A stretch of DNA of 64,000 nucleotides from an uncultured Chthonomonas sp. (GTDB taxonomy: Bacteria; Armatimonadota; Chthonomonadetes; Chthonomonadales; CAJBBX01): positions 24,642 to 88,641 of the forward strand of contig CAJBBX010000174.1 of the NCBI GenBank assembly GCA_903951425.1, read 5' to 3'. The position numbers were made by a program, and so were the translations under genes. Every line of letters begins with the position of its first letter. Within the stretch, counting starts at the first letter, position 1. The notes under the pieces are model-generated. The model did no database searches, was not told the origin of the DNA, and saw only the letters and a program-made list of their open reading frames with translations. Below, piece by piece: positions 26,009 through 36,700 of this stretch.

Positions 26009-28702
26009 ATGCGCGGTTGGGCCTTCATGGCGCTGTTTCCGGCTGTGGCGCTCCTCGGCTCGGGCCGTGCGGCGGCGCAGGTGAACCTGGTGGCCAACGG
26101 CGACTTCCGGCAGGCGCTCGCCGGCAAGCCTGCCGCTTGGGAGATGTCTGGCGACGCGCGCAGCGTGAGCCAGGCTCTCACGGTAGGCGCCGTGGGCGGC
26201 CGTGCGTCTGCGCGCCTGACGTGTAGCCGGTTCTCTCCGGAAGGCCCCGCGAGCCATGCCATGGTCGCGCAGGTGGGCCACGTCCGGCTGACCGAGGGCA
26301 CGGCCTACGAGTTCTCGTGCCGCGCCCGGCAGCAGGGCATCCGCGGGCGCAGCATCTCGGTCGCCATCAGCGACATGTCGGACTGGTCCAACTGCGGCCT
26401 CTCCAAGAGCGTCCAGGTGGGCTCGGAGTGGCGGACCTACCGCATCGTCTTCAGGGCCACGCGCGCCGTAGATCGTTCGAGCAGGCTCCAGATCTGGTTC
26501 ACCGAGACCGGTGCGCTGGACCTGGCCGACGTCGCCATCGTTGAGGCCGCCTCGGCCTCCATCGCCTTCACCGACACGACGCCGCCCGCCCGAGGCCGCA
26601 ACCTCCTGCCAAACGGATCGTTCGAGCTGGGCGGGACGCGCTGGAGCTCCTACGGCGTCTCGGCGGGATGGGGCAACCTGGCGCACCTGCACGGGAGCGT
26701 CGTCACCGGTCCTGAGCCCGGCCACCAGCACTACCTGCGCATCCCCATGGGCCCGGGCATTACGCCCAGGCTGGCGTTCGACTACTTCCGCCCAACGTCG
26801 GCGCCGCAGACGCGCCTCCTGGCCTGCAGCATCGGCTGGATCCCGGTGAGGGCCGGGCAGACCTACACCCTCTCCTGCGACATGCGCGCCACCGTTTCGG
26901 GCACGCAGGCCAGGCTGGGGTACATCGGGCTCGACCCGACCGGCTCGCAGTGGGACACGCGGCAGGACGGACGGCAGGTCCGGCTCACCACCGCCTGGGC
27001 GCGCTACACCTTTACCTTCCCTGCCCAGAAGAGCCACTTGTTCGTGCTGGCTGGGCCCGACCTGGCTCAGGACGTCCGCGTCGATGTCGACCTCGACAAC
27101 CTGCAGCTCGAGGCCGGCCCGGATGCCACGCGCCCCGAGGCCTTCTCAGCCGTGCAGGCGGCTCTCGAACCGGCCCGGCCCATGGGTGTCTTCAGTGTCG
27201 GCGAGCCCGTGGCCCTGACGGCGCGGCTGGCCGGCAGTGGAGTGGCGCCCGGCGGCGTGCGGCTCTCGCTCAAGGCGGTGGACGCCTTCGGCCAGACCAT
27301 CGCGCTGCCTTCCGTCGTGCTTAAGCCCGGCGTCCCTGTGCGCGTTTCGCTGCCCAAACTCGGCACCGGCTGGTATCGGATCATTGCCACGGCGCCTCCA
27401 GGCGTCGTCCTGCTGACCCCTTCGGTGCGGATCGCCGTCGTGCCGCGGCTCGGCAATCAGGAGACCCTCTTCGGCCTCAACCACGCCTTCCCGGACGCGA
27501 ATCTCATCGACCAGGCGAGCCTCTGCGGCGTCTCCTGGTACCGCGACTGGTCGCTGAAGTGGGACCACATCGAGCCGTCGCCGGGCTTCTACCGGTGGGA
27601 GATAGCCGATGAGCAGATCGGCCGCGTCCTCCAGCGTGGGCCCAGGCTCATGGCGCTCCTGCCGCCCTTCCCGTCGGCCGAATGGTCCTCCGAGGCGCCT
27701 GAGGCCCTCCGCAAGCCCGGCTATCCCGGTGAGCGGGCGCGGCAGGCCTACGCGCCGCGTGATCCCGCGTTGCTGGCCGCCTTCGCAGGCCGGGCTGTGG
27801 CGCGATACAAGGACCGGATCCGCATCTGGGAGTTCCTGAACGAGCCGATCTACACCGATTACTCGCTACCGCGCGGGGCCTACAAGCCGGCCGACTACGT
27901 GGACCTGCTCAAGCCCGTGGCGGCCGCGGCGCGCAAGGCCGATCCCACCTGCCGCCTCATGGGCGGCGCCGGCGCAGGGCCGGGAGGCGTCACGAGCCAG
28001 ATGATACAGGCGGGGCTACTGGAGCAGATCGACATCCTGAACCTGCACGTCTACCCCGGCGCACGGGCGCCGGAGGGCTTCATCGACGAGATGGACCAGC
28101 TACTGGCAGAGATGGACCGGCACGGAGGCCGCAAGCCCATCTGGATCACCGAGTTCTCCTACTACGGCGCCGACGACCTGCCGCGGAAGCCCTTCGTGCC
28201 CACCGGCGGCGACTGGGCCGAGGAGCGCCTACTAACCGACGAGCGCGAGTGCGCCGAGTACACCGTGCGCTTCGCGGCGGTGATGCTTGCCCGCGGCGTG
28301 GAGAAGGTCTTCATCCACTCGGGGTCAAGCGGGGCGGCCAACATGCCCGGCTTCGAGTGCTGCCTCTTCGGGCAGGGCGGCGCTCCACGCAAGGCGGCCG
28401 CCGCCGTGGCGGCCATGGCGGCGGCCCTGGGCCCGAAACCGAAACCGCAGAGGATGCCTGCGCTACCCGAAGGCGTCTACGCCGCGGCGTTTGAGACAGG
28501 CTCCGCGTCGGTGGTGATGGCGTGGGCCACCCAAGGCGCTCGCTCGGTCAAGGTCCCGCCCGGCGTCCGCTGCATCAACATGGTCGGCGCTGTCGTGACC
28601 CAACCCATGGTGAGGCTCACCGGCTCGCCCATCTACCTGATCGGGAAGCCGGGCAGCCACGCGCATCTGGCGCAAGCCGTCGCCAAGGCGGCGGCCCGGT
28701 AG
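26009..28702 (+). CDS. Secreted glycoside hydrolase (clan GH-A, GH39/GH5-like) with N-terminal CBM-like domains
   Basis: NLVANGDF and NLLPNGSFELG CBM-like starts; IWEFLNEPIYTDYS and IWITEFSYYGAD catalytic motifs. Confidence 0.75.
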   Translation: MRGWAFMALFPAVALLGSGRAAAQVNLVANGDFRQALAGKPAAWEMSGDARSVSQALTVGAVGGRASARLTCSRFSPEGPASHAMVAQVGHVRLTEGTAYEFSCRARQQGIRGRSISVAISDMSDWSNCGLSKSVQVGSEWRTYRIVFRATRAVDRSSRLQIWFTETGALDLADVAIVEAASASIAFTDTTPPARGRNLLPNGSFELGGTRWSSYGVSAGWGNLAHLHGSVVTGPEPGHQHYLRIPMGPGITPRLAFDYFRPTSAPQTRLLACSIGWIPVRAGQTYTLSCDMRATVSGTQARLGYIGLDPTGSQWDTRQDGRQVRLTTAWARYTFTFPAQKSHLFVLAGPDLAQDVRVDVDLDNLQLEAGPDATRPEAFSAVQAALEPARPMGVFSVGEPVALTARLAGSGVAPGGVRLSLKAVDAFGQTIALPSVVLKPGVPVRVSLPKLGTGWYRIIATAPPGVVLLTPSVRIAVVPRLGNQETLFGLNHAFPDANLIDQASLCGVSWYRDWSLKWDHIEPSPGFYRWEIADEQIGRVLQRGPRLMALLPPFPSAEWSSEAPEALRKPGYPGERARQAYAPRDPALLAAFAGRAVARYKDRIRIWEFLNEPIYTDYSLPRGAYKPADYVDLLKPVAAAARKADPTCRLMGGAGAGPGGVTSQMIQAGLLEQIDILNLHVYPGARAPEGFIDEMDQLLAEMDRHGGRKPIWITEFSYYGADDLPRKPFVPTGGDWAEERLLTDERECAEYTVRFAAVMLARGVEKVFIHSGSSGAANMPGFECCLFGQGGAPRKAAAAVAAMAAALGPKPKPQRMPALPEGVYAAAFETGSASVVMAWATQGARSVKVPPGVRCINMVGAVVTQPMVRLTGSPIYLIGKPGSHAHLAQAVAKAAAR

Positions 28703-28730
28703 TGCGCGGGCCGGCAGGCTAGCCTCGCCC

Positions 28731-30473
28731 TCAGTGGTCCCAGTGGAGGCGTACGCGGCGCCTGCCGTCGTGCATGTCGCACCGCACGCTATCGGCTTGC
28801 CTTCTCACCAGATATCCCGCGATGGCAGCGAAGTCGGGCTCGGCTTCCAGGCTGTGCAACGCCTGAGGTGGCGCGTCGGGTAAGGTGACCTCGGGCCCGT
28901 CGTACTCGTAGTCGATGTCCAGGTTCAGTTCGTCGAACCGGGCAGAGACAGTGGCCTGTCCTGCGCCCGCCAACATAGACTGCTCCATCAGCTCGGAGAC
29001 CGCGCCTGCCGCCCGATGCACCACCTCGGCCCGGGCGCCCCAGGCCTTGCCCTGCTCCTCCAAGAATGCCCACAGGGCCGTCGCCGCCTCCGGTCCCAAG
29101 GGCATGTCAAGCCGCGCCGACCGAGAGACGCCCAGGCGGAGCAGCAGGTTCAGGAGGATGGCGCTGACGGTCGCGGCCGTGAGGATCGACGTAAAGACCG
29201 GCTGGAGCCACCCCGGCAGGTCGCGGAACGCGCCGGGCAGGAACCCCGCGCCAAGCCCCACAGCGAAGGAGAGGCCCACCACGAACGTGCGACGGACGTC
29301 CATCATGCGCGACATGATGATCTGCAACCCCGCCACGATCATGAAGCTGACGCAGAAGAGGAGTTGTGCGCCCATGACCGGGGCAGGCATGATGGCGAAC
29401 GCCGCCGCCAGTTTGGGGCAGCAGGAGAGCAGCACGCAGATGCCGCCGACGTAGAGGGCCACGCGCTTGCTGGTGACCCCGGTGGCCACCGACAGGCCCA
29501 CGTTGGCCGAGTAGCTGGCCGGGCCGTAGCCGCCCATCACGCCGCCCAGGAAGGTGGACACGCCGTCAGCGAGGATGCCGCCCCGCACGGTGACCATGTC
29601 CGTCCGCTTCCAGCCGGCGTCATTGATCCGTTGGCACGTGGTGATGTCGCCGATATTCTTCAGCATCGAGCAGGTGATGGCGATAGCGAACGGCAGGACC
29701 AGGTCGAGGCTGAAGCTCCACGAGAGGCCCGGCATCACCGGCAGGGCGGCGAAGGGCGCCCGCGCCACCTCGCGCAGTTGGTCGGCGCCCAGGAGGCCCG
29801 CCGCACCGGCGCACGCGAAGCCGACGCCGATCCCGATCAGGATGCTGTACCGGCGTAGCGAGCCCCGGCTCCAGACGTTGGTCCCCACCATGGCGCAGAG
29901 GGCCGCCAATCCCACCAGCAGATGCCCGACCTGAAGGGGAGAGCCGCCGGACCCCGCTCCGCCGGCCGGCACGCCGAGCAGGTTGGCCAGCGCCGACGGC
30001 ACCACGGCGATCCCGACCATGGCGACCACCACACCGGTCACCTCCACCGGAAAGACCGACCGGAGCCGGTACATAACGGGCGCCATGATGCCCTCGAAGG
30101 CGCCCGCCAGAGCGGTCATGCCGAAGACCAGCGGCAGTCCGCCCCTGGCGCCGGCCAGCAGGCAGGCGGGCAGGAACGAGGGATCGGGGCCCTCGGGGCA
30201 GAGGAATCCCGAGCCGAGCGGTCCGCGCCGGATCGACTGCAGCAACGTGCCGATGCCGGCCGCGAGCATAGAGACCCGCACCAGGCTCTCGGTCTGGCCG
30301 TGGCTCAGTCCGATGGCCCGGCCGAGCAGCACAGGGAACGTCATCCCCACCGCGATGATGATGACGTGCTGCACCGCCACCGTGAGGCAGAGCCACGGCG
30401 GCGGCGATTCGTCCACGTCGTAGGTCAGGTTGGCGGGCTTTATCCTGCGCACCACGCCCTGCGTACCCGGCAC
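28731..30473 (-). CDS. NCS2-family nucleobase (uracil/xanthine) permease with extra C-terminal domain
   Basis: VQHVIIIAVGMTFPVLLGRA, GFLCPEGPDPSFLPACLL, GGVMGGYGPASYSANVGLSVATGVTSKRVALYVGG; GTG at 30473 preceded by GCAGGAGG. Confidence 0.8.
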   Translation of the reverse strand: MPGTQGVVRRIKPANLTYDVDESPPPWLCLTVAVQHVIIIAVGMTFPVLLGRAIGLSHGQTESLVRVSMLAAGIGTLLQSIRRGPLGSGFLCPEGPDPSFLPACLLAGARGGLPLVFGMTALAGAFEGIMAPVMYRLRSVFPVEVTGVVVAMVGIAVVPSALANLLGVPAGGAGSGGSPLQVGHLLVGLAALCAMVGTNVWSRGSLRRYSILIGIGVGFACAGAAGLLGADQLREVARAPFAALPVMPGLSWSFSLDLVLPFAIAITCSMLKNIGDITTCQRINDAGWKRTDMVTVRGGILADGVSTFLGGVMGGYGPASYSANVGLSVATGVTSKRVALYVGGICVLLSCCPKLAAAFAIMPAPVMGAQLLFCVSFMIVAGLQIIMSRMMDVRRTFVVGLSFAVGLGAGFLPGAFRDLPGWLQPVFTSILTAATVSAILLNLLLRLGVSRSARLDMPLGPEAATALWAFLEEQGKAWGARAEVVHRAAGAVSELMEQSMLAGAGQATVSARFDELNLDIDYEYDGPEVTLPDAPPQALHSLEAEPDFAAIAGYLVRRQADSVRCDMHDGRRRVRLHWDH

Positions 30474-30499
30474 GGAGGCGCCTCCTGCGCTCGGCCCGC

Positions 30500-31345
30500 T
30501 CAGACCGTGATCCATTCGCCCCCTGCGGCCAGCGAAGTGTTGGCCGCTTCGAGGACCTTCACCAGCATCACGGCCTCGCCGATCTCCATGGGCGCCTCTC
30601 CCGTGCGGCAGAACGCCACGCACCGGGCGATGAGGTTGGCGTAGAAGCCGTCGAAGTTCGTCACGGTCCGGGCCACGTAGGCGTCGCCTACCCGCACGCC
30701 GAAGTTCCAGCCGAAGAGGTCCCACTCGTTGGCCGCCGTGGTCACCGCCACCTGCGCCCGCCGGCCGCCGCCGAAGTCCAGCGTAACGCAGCGGGCCGTG
30801 GCAGTGCCGGTATCGATGACGCGCTGCACGCCGGCGCCCATAAATCGCAGCACGGGCGAGAGCGTATGGCAGGCGTAGAGGTCCCATGAGGCCAACCCGC
30901 GCGAGTAGCACTCGGCGATGGCCTGTCCCTCGATCTGCGGCCAAACCTCCTCGAGCTCCATCGAGAACCGCAGCGACGATGACGAGAAGATGGGCGTTCC
31001 GTGCTTGGCGGCGCAGGCGACGATGGCCTCGGCGTCAACCGCGTTGGGCGCCAGGAACTTATCGATGACGGTAGGCTTGCCTGCGGGCAACACCTGCTCG
31101 GACAACTCGCGGTGGGCGTACACGTCGTCGGGGGCCAGAACGAAGAGGGCGTCGGCGGCATCTACGGCCTCGGCAAGCGTCACGCAGCGCGTCACGCCGT
31201 TCTTCGCGCACCAGTCATCGCCGGTGGGATGGGTCTCGTAGGCGCCTACAAGCTCCGCCTCGCCGGCGTGGTTGGCTCGAAGCAGGCTCAGGAACTTGTC
31301 GGCGTGGAAGTTGTTCAGGTGGTGGTCGATGAACGCGATGCGCAC
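30500..31345 (-). CDS. Gfo/Idh/MocA-like oxidoreductase
   Basis: Rossmann-like N-terminus MRIAFIDHHLNN, LAEAVDAADALFVLAPDDVYAHRELSEQVLPAGKPTVIDKFLA (conserved K/P region). Confidence 0.7.
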   Translation of the reverse strand: MRIAFIDHHLNNFHADKFLSLLRANHAGEAELVGAYETHPTGDDWCAKNGVTRCVTLAEAVDAADALFVLAPDDVYAHRELSEQVLPAGKPTVIDKFLAPNAVDAEAIVACAAKHGTPIFSSSSLRFSMELEEVWPQIEGQAIAECYSRGLASWDLYACHTLSPVLRFMGAGVQRVIDTGTATARCVTLDFGGGRRAQVAVTTAANEWDLFGWNFGVRVGDAYVARTVTNFDGFYANLIARCVAFCRTGEAPMEIGEAVMLVKVLEAANTSLAAGGEWITV

Positions 31346-31469
31346 GGTGGGCTCTCCTTGGGTGGTTGCGGCGCCGCGGCGCCGGCATCACATTCGGCGC
31401 GGAGGCCCCGGCCTCCTGCCGCCGGACGCAAGGAGAGTGACGAGGAGTAGATCGTAGCTCGACGGCCGG

Positions 31470-31595
31470 CTACCGCAAGACGCGCTCCACAAGGCGCCAG
31501 ACGCCCCAAGCGGCGAGGAGCCCAAGAGCGATCACACCCGTATGGGCGAGTGTCAATGCCAGCAGTGTGGTCAGCCTGTCCTTGCCATCATTCAT
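31470..31595 (-). CDS. Possible 41-aa single-TM small protein
   Basis: MNDGKDRLTTLLALTLAHTGVIALGLLAAWGVWRLVERVLR*; below the ORF-track length cutoff. Confidence 0.35.
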   Translation of the reverse strand: MNDGKDRLTTLLALTLAHTGVIALGLLAAWGVWRLVERVLR

Positions 31596-31732
31596 GGCGC
31601 ATGCCCCCGAGTGGTCATGAAGCAAAGGCCCCCGTCCGTTGGATGCCATTATACGGGTCTATCGTGAAAGCATCGTGAGAGAGTCTGGGCTGGGAGCAAG
31701 GGGCCGTCGCACCGGGGCTGTCGTCTCGAGGA

Positions 31733-32389
31733 TCAACGGGGAGCCTGATGCCTGAACGCCCTCCGCCCGGCCAGCATGCCGAGCGCCGGGGCAGCGAGGG
31801 CTCCGATGATGAAGACGACGTAGGCGCCGCCCTTAGCGCCTGTGGCTCCGGCCCAGGCGTAGCCCACGGAGACCGCCAGGTTGGCGACCGTGGTCACGAG
31901 CGCGAAGGGGAGCGGCGGCACGCCGGACATCCCGGCCCAGAAGACGGTGGCCTCGGCCAGCACGGGTACGCCTCGGAAGAGGCCCAGCGCCCAGATGCCC
32001 TGGCTTGCGCCGGCTTCCGCCGCCCTTGCGAGCTCGGCTTCGCCCATCCAGGCCCGGCCCACGCCCGCCCGGGCGCGCGCACCCAGCCAGTAGCCCAGCC
32101 ACGTGCTCACGGTCATGCCGAGCCAGGAGGCCACGGCGCCGCGCGTCAGGCCCAACAGGGCGCCGGCTGCCGTACTTACGAGGCTGGACGGGATGGGAGC
32201 CAGGATGTCGACCCCCAGCAGGCCCACCACCAGCCCGGCCGTCGCACCCGGCGCTGTACCCGGTGAGAGGGCGTGGGCGGCCCAGGCTTCGATGCGGTCG
32301 CCCCAGAGGGCGAACGGGACCAGGATGACGGCCAGAGCCACGGCCCATAGGACTGCCCATCGGGCGCGGGTCCGCCGAGGCTCAGACAC
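31733..32389 (-). CDS. VTT-domain (DedA/TVP38-like) membrane protein
   Basis: IPSSLVSTAAGALLGLTRGAVASWLGMTVSTWLGYWLGARA and FRGVPVLAEATVFWAGMSGVPPLPFAL; GTG start 2 nt after the tolC-like stop. Confidence 0.65.
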   Translation of the reverse strand: MSEPRRTRARWAVLWAVALAVILVPFALWGDRIEAWAAHALSPGTAPGATAGLVVGLLGVDILAPIPSSLVSTAAGALLGLTRGAVASWLGMTVSTWLGYWLGARARAGVGRAWMGEAELARAAEAGASQGIWALGLFRGVPVLAEATVFWAGMSGVPPLPFALVTTVANLAVSVGYAWAGATGAKGGAYVVFIIGALAAPALGMLAGRRAFRHQAPR

Positions 32390-33754
32390 CTACTTCAGCC
32401 CCTCCATGAGAGGCAGCTGCTGCGGAACGCCCACGGCCCGGTTCAGCTGCGCCTTGGCCACCTCCACTGCGGTCACCGCGTTGACGCGGCTCGTCTCTGC
32501 GCCCACCAACGCGGCCTGGGCGTCCGCCACATCGACGAACGTGCCGACGCCGGCGCGGTAGCGGCCCTGGGCCAGTCGCACGGCCTCGGTTGCGCTGGTC
32601 ACGGCGCTCTCGGCGGCGCCCACGCGTCTCTCGGCCATGGTGAGCGCCACCCAGGCCTGCGCCACTTCCGACGTGACGGCGATGCGCGCGGCCTCGACCT
32701 GCGCCTTGGCCACGTCGACCGAGGACCGCGCCTCGCTCACACGGCCCGCCGTGAGACCGGAGTCGAAGGGCGACCACTGCAACGCCAGTCCGGCCGCCAG
32801 GGTGTCGCTGCCGGGCGGGAAGTCGGAGCCGCGCGTACCCAGGATGACCGATGCCGCAATGGACGGCGCCTGCCCGGTGCGAGCCGCGGAGAGGCCGTGG
32901 CTGGCCGCCTCGGCATTGGCCTCCGCCTGGCGCACCTCGGGACGCGCGGAGAGCGCCCGCTGGATAAGCCTGGCGACGTCGAGCTTGGGCGGCTCGGGCT
33001 CGGCGCCGTCGCCGGGACGAATGTCGACGCGGCCGTCCAGCCCCATCACCGCCGCCAGCCGCACCCGCGCCTGCACGGCTTCGGCCTGTGCGCTATTCAG
33101 CTGCAGCATGGCGTCGGCCTCGGCGGCCTCAGCGCGCACCACGTCGTACGGGATGCCCAGGCCCGACTTCAGCCGCGCCCGGGCAAGCTCGGCGTGGCTG
33201 CGGCGCGCGGTCAGGTTGGCCTCGCCCACGCCGACGAGCCGTTCCGCCTGCACCAGGGCGTGGAAGGCCTGCCGAACCTGCAGCGCCAGGTCTGCCACGG
33301 TCCTGTCCATGGCCAGCTTGGCGGCATCGCGCAGGGACTCGGCCTGGCGGACGGCTTCGTCGGTGCGGCGCGAGTCGGCGACGAGTTGCTTGAGGGTGAT
33401 CGAACCGGTGTAGCCCGCGCCGGAACTGCTGGAGGCGGCCCCGGCGAGCTGGTTGACATGCGTGTAGCCGCCGGTGGCGCTGACCTGCGGTAGCTGGCCC
33501 GAGCGCGCCTGACGCCAGCGCGCCGTGGCGCCCTGCCATTGGGCGTCGGCTGCCGCGGCTGTGGGGCTGTTGACCAGCGCGAGCAGGACCGCCTCGCCCA
33601 CGGAGATCGGCCGGTCGGGCAGGCCCTTGGGCCGGCTCGCCGGGGCGCCCAGCTTGGGCGGAGCCGCGGAGGGCTCCTGCGCCAGGGATGCCCCGGCCGG
33701 CATCGCAACCAGCGCGACGCCCAGCGCGGCTCGCAGTGCGTGGGTGCGTGTCAT
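32390..33754 (-). CDS. TolC-family outer membrane efflux protein
   Basis: Signal peptide MTRTHALRAALGVALVAMPAGASLAQ; duplicated OEP coiled-coil repeats; ATGA overlap with upstream RND gene. Confidence 0.85.
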   Translation of the reverse strand: MTRTHALRAALGVALVAMPAGASLAQEPSAAPPKLGAPASRPKGLPDRPISVGEAVLLALVNSPTAAAADAQWQGATARWRQARSGQLPQVSATGGYTHVNQLAGAASSSSGAGYTGSITLKQLVADSRRTDEAVRQAESLRDAAKLAMDRTVADLALQVRQAFHALVQAERLVGVGEANLTARRSHAELARARLKSGLGIPYDVVRAEAAEADAMLQLNSAQAEAVQARVRLAAVMGLDGRVDIRPGDGAEPEPPKLDVARLIQRALSARPEVRQAEANAEAASHGLSAARTGQAPSIAASVILGTRGSDFPPGSDTLAAGLALQWSPFDSGLTAGRVSEARSSVDVAKAQVEAARIAVTSEVAQAWVALTMAERRVGAAESAVTSATEAVRLAQGRYRAGVGTFVDVADAQAALVGAETSRVNAVTAVEVAKAQLNRAVGVPQQLPLMEGLK

Positions 33755-36700
33755 GCGGCGCTCCTTCGTCGGGTGATGAACCTGCCCAGGTCGTCGAACA
33801 GCGTGTAGACGATGGGCACCACGTAGAGCGTCAGCATCGTGGAGGTGAGCAGCCCGCCGATGACCGCGGTGGCCATGGGCGCCTGCGTCTCCGAGCCCTC
33901 GCCCAGGCCGATGGCGATGGGCAGCATTCCCAAGATCGCCGCGCACGAGGTCATCAGGATCGGCCGGAGCCGCGTCGGCCCGGCGGTCAATACGGCCTCG
34001 TCGCGCTCCATCCCGCGCCTCCGCAGCGCGTTGGTGTAGTCGACCAGCAGGATGCCGTTCTTCACCACGATGCCCACCAGCATCAGCAGGCCCACGAAGG
34101 CCGTCAGCCCGAAGGCCCTCCCGGTGAGGAAGAGAGCGAGGGCCACGCCGATGGCAGACAGCGGCACCGACGTCAGCACCACGAGCGGGTAGATGAAGGA
34201 CTCAAACTGCGACGCCAGCAGCATGTAGATGAGCGCGATGGCCAGGAAGACGGCGAGGCCCATGCCTGCGAACTCCTCGCCGCGCCGCTTCTGGCTGGTA
34301 CCCCAGTCCCAGTAGTAGCCCGGCGGCAAGTCCAGCCCTGCCAGCGCCTTCTCCACATCGGCTTGCACCTCGCTCTGCGGTCGCCCCTGGGGCTGGCCCT
34401 GCACGGAGATGTAGCGGCGGCGGTCCTGCCGGGTTACCTGGCTCGGTCCCACGTCCTCGACCGGAGTGGCCACCTGGCTCAAAAGCACGTCTCGCGAGAC
34501 GCCGCTTTCGCCGATGATACTCCGAATGGGGATCGATCCCATGGTGTCGATGGTCTTCCGCTCGGACTCGGGAAGCTGCACGATGATGGGGTACTGGAAG
34601 CCGCCCTGCTGGTAGTAGCTGGCGATGGTGCCGTTGGTGGCCGTGCTGATGGCGCCTGCCACGTCGGAGAAGGAGACGCCCATCTGCAGCGCCTTGCGGC
34701 GGTCCACGCGCCACTGAATCTCCGGCATGGCATCCTGCCAGCTCACGTCCACGTTCTCGAGGCCGGGCACCGACCGCACCCGCTGCATCACCTCCTTGGA
34801 GAGGCGCGCCAGCGTCGGCAGGTCATCGCCGAAGATGTCGATGGAGACGTTCTGCCCGCCGCCGGTCATGATCTGGGTCACCACGTCTACCTGGTTCGGC
34901 ATGGCGCGGACGGCAGGTAGCGCGCCAAGCGCCTTCCGCATGTCGGCCATGATCTCCAGCGTGCTCTTCTTGCGTTCGCGCTTGCAGCGGACCGTGAGCG
35001 AGCCCTGGTAGGGCGTCAGCGAGGTCGTGGTGCCGCGTGTGCTCAGCGTGGTGCCCGAGGCGCTGAAGACGGTCTCCACGTCGGGGTGCTTCCGGGCGAT
35101 GGCGTCGGCCTGCTGCACCATGCGGTCGGTCACCGAGAGCGCCGTGCCGACGGGCAGCTTGAGCGTCACCGTGAAGTCGCCGCTGTCCGAAGGCGGCATC
35201 ATCTCCGATCCGATCATCGGGGCCAGCAGCAGGCTCGCAGCTGAGGCCGCTGCAGCCGCCGTCAGCACGAGCCAGCGCCGGTGCAGCGTCCAGGTCAGTC
35301 CGCGGCGGTAGGCGCTGTCCAGGGCGTCGAGCCACCCGCCGAAGAGGCTAAAGAGCCGAGCCGTGATGCCGTCGCCCTTGTGCGCCTCGCGGTGTGCGTC
35401 GCCCTGGATAAGCCGCGACGCCAGCATGGGCACCACGGTGACGGCGTCCAGCAGCGATACGCCGATGGAGAAGATGACCACCAGCGCGAACTGCGTGAAC
35501 ATCTGCCCGGCCTGACCCTTGATGAGCAGCAGCGGCAGGAAGACGACCATGACCGTCATGGTGCTGGCCACCACCGCTGACATGATCTCGTCGGCGCCGC
35601 TGACGGCCGCCTCGCGGGCGTCCTTCTTGTCGCGCTCGATGTGCCGGAAGATGTTCTCCAGCACCACCACGGCGTCATCCACGATGAGGCCTGTGGCCAG
35701 CGCCAATCCTCCCAGCGACATGGTGTTCAGCGAGAAACCGCACATGTAGAGCAGGGCGAAGGTGGAGACGATGGAGGTGGGGATCGACAGCGCCACCACC
35801 AGCGTGCTGCGGATGTTGCGCAGGAAGAAGAGCAGGATCAGAACCGCCAGCAGGCCTCCGATGGCAGCGCTCGTCTGCACGTCGGTGATGGAGTTAGAGA
35901 TGAACTTGGCCTGGTCGTAGGCCACGTCGAACTTGAGGTTCGGGTAGAGCTTCACCGCCTGGGCGATCTTCTCCCGCACCGACGCTGCGGTGGTGACCGT
36001 GTTGGCTCCGCTCTGCTTACTGATCACCATGCCCACGGCGGGCTCGCCGTTGAGCCGTGTGTTGAGCCTGACCTCCTGGGCGGCGTCGGTCACCGTCGCG
36101 ACCTCGGAGAGGGCGATCAGGCGGCCGTTGGACGTCCCCACGGGGATGGCGCCGATCTCCTCCGGGCTCTGTAGCCAGCCGAGGCTTCGGATGGTGTACT
36201 CGGTGTTCCCCTGCTTGGCGATGCCCGCCGGCAGGTTCAGGTTCTCCTGCGCGATCCTTCGGCTCACGTCGGTCAGGGAGAGCCGGTGCGCGCGGAGCCG
36301 CTCGGGGTCCACATTGACGATGATCGACCGCGCCAGCCCTCCGGTGATGGAGGCAGAGGCCACTCCATCTGCCGACTCGATGATGGGCGAGACCTGGTTG
36401 TCCAGCAACTGGCGGAGCTTGACCGGATCCTTCTCGCCTCGCACGCCGAAGACCAGGATGGGGAACTGGGTTGGGTCGAACTTGTAGACCAGCGGCGTCT
36501 GCAGCGTGGGGTCTGTGGGGAACCTCTGGGCCGCTCGTTGCACCAGCTGCAGCGTATCGACGGCCGCCTGGCCGATGTCCGTGCCCCACTGGAACTGGAT
36601 GCGAACCATGCTGGAGCCTTCGGACGTGCTCGACTGCACCTGGTAGAGGCCCGGCGCTGCCGACACGGCCTGCTCCATGGGCCGCGTGATCTGCGTCTCA

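Noticed and set aside
33688-34920. 410-aa plus-strand ORF opposite RND/TolC genes
   Set aside because: His/Gln/Arg-rich antisense ORF of the RND gene
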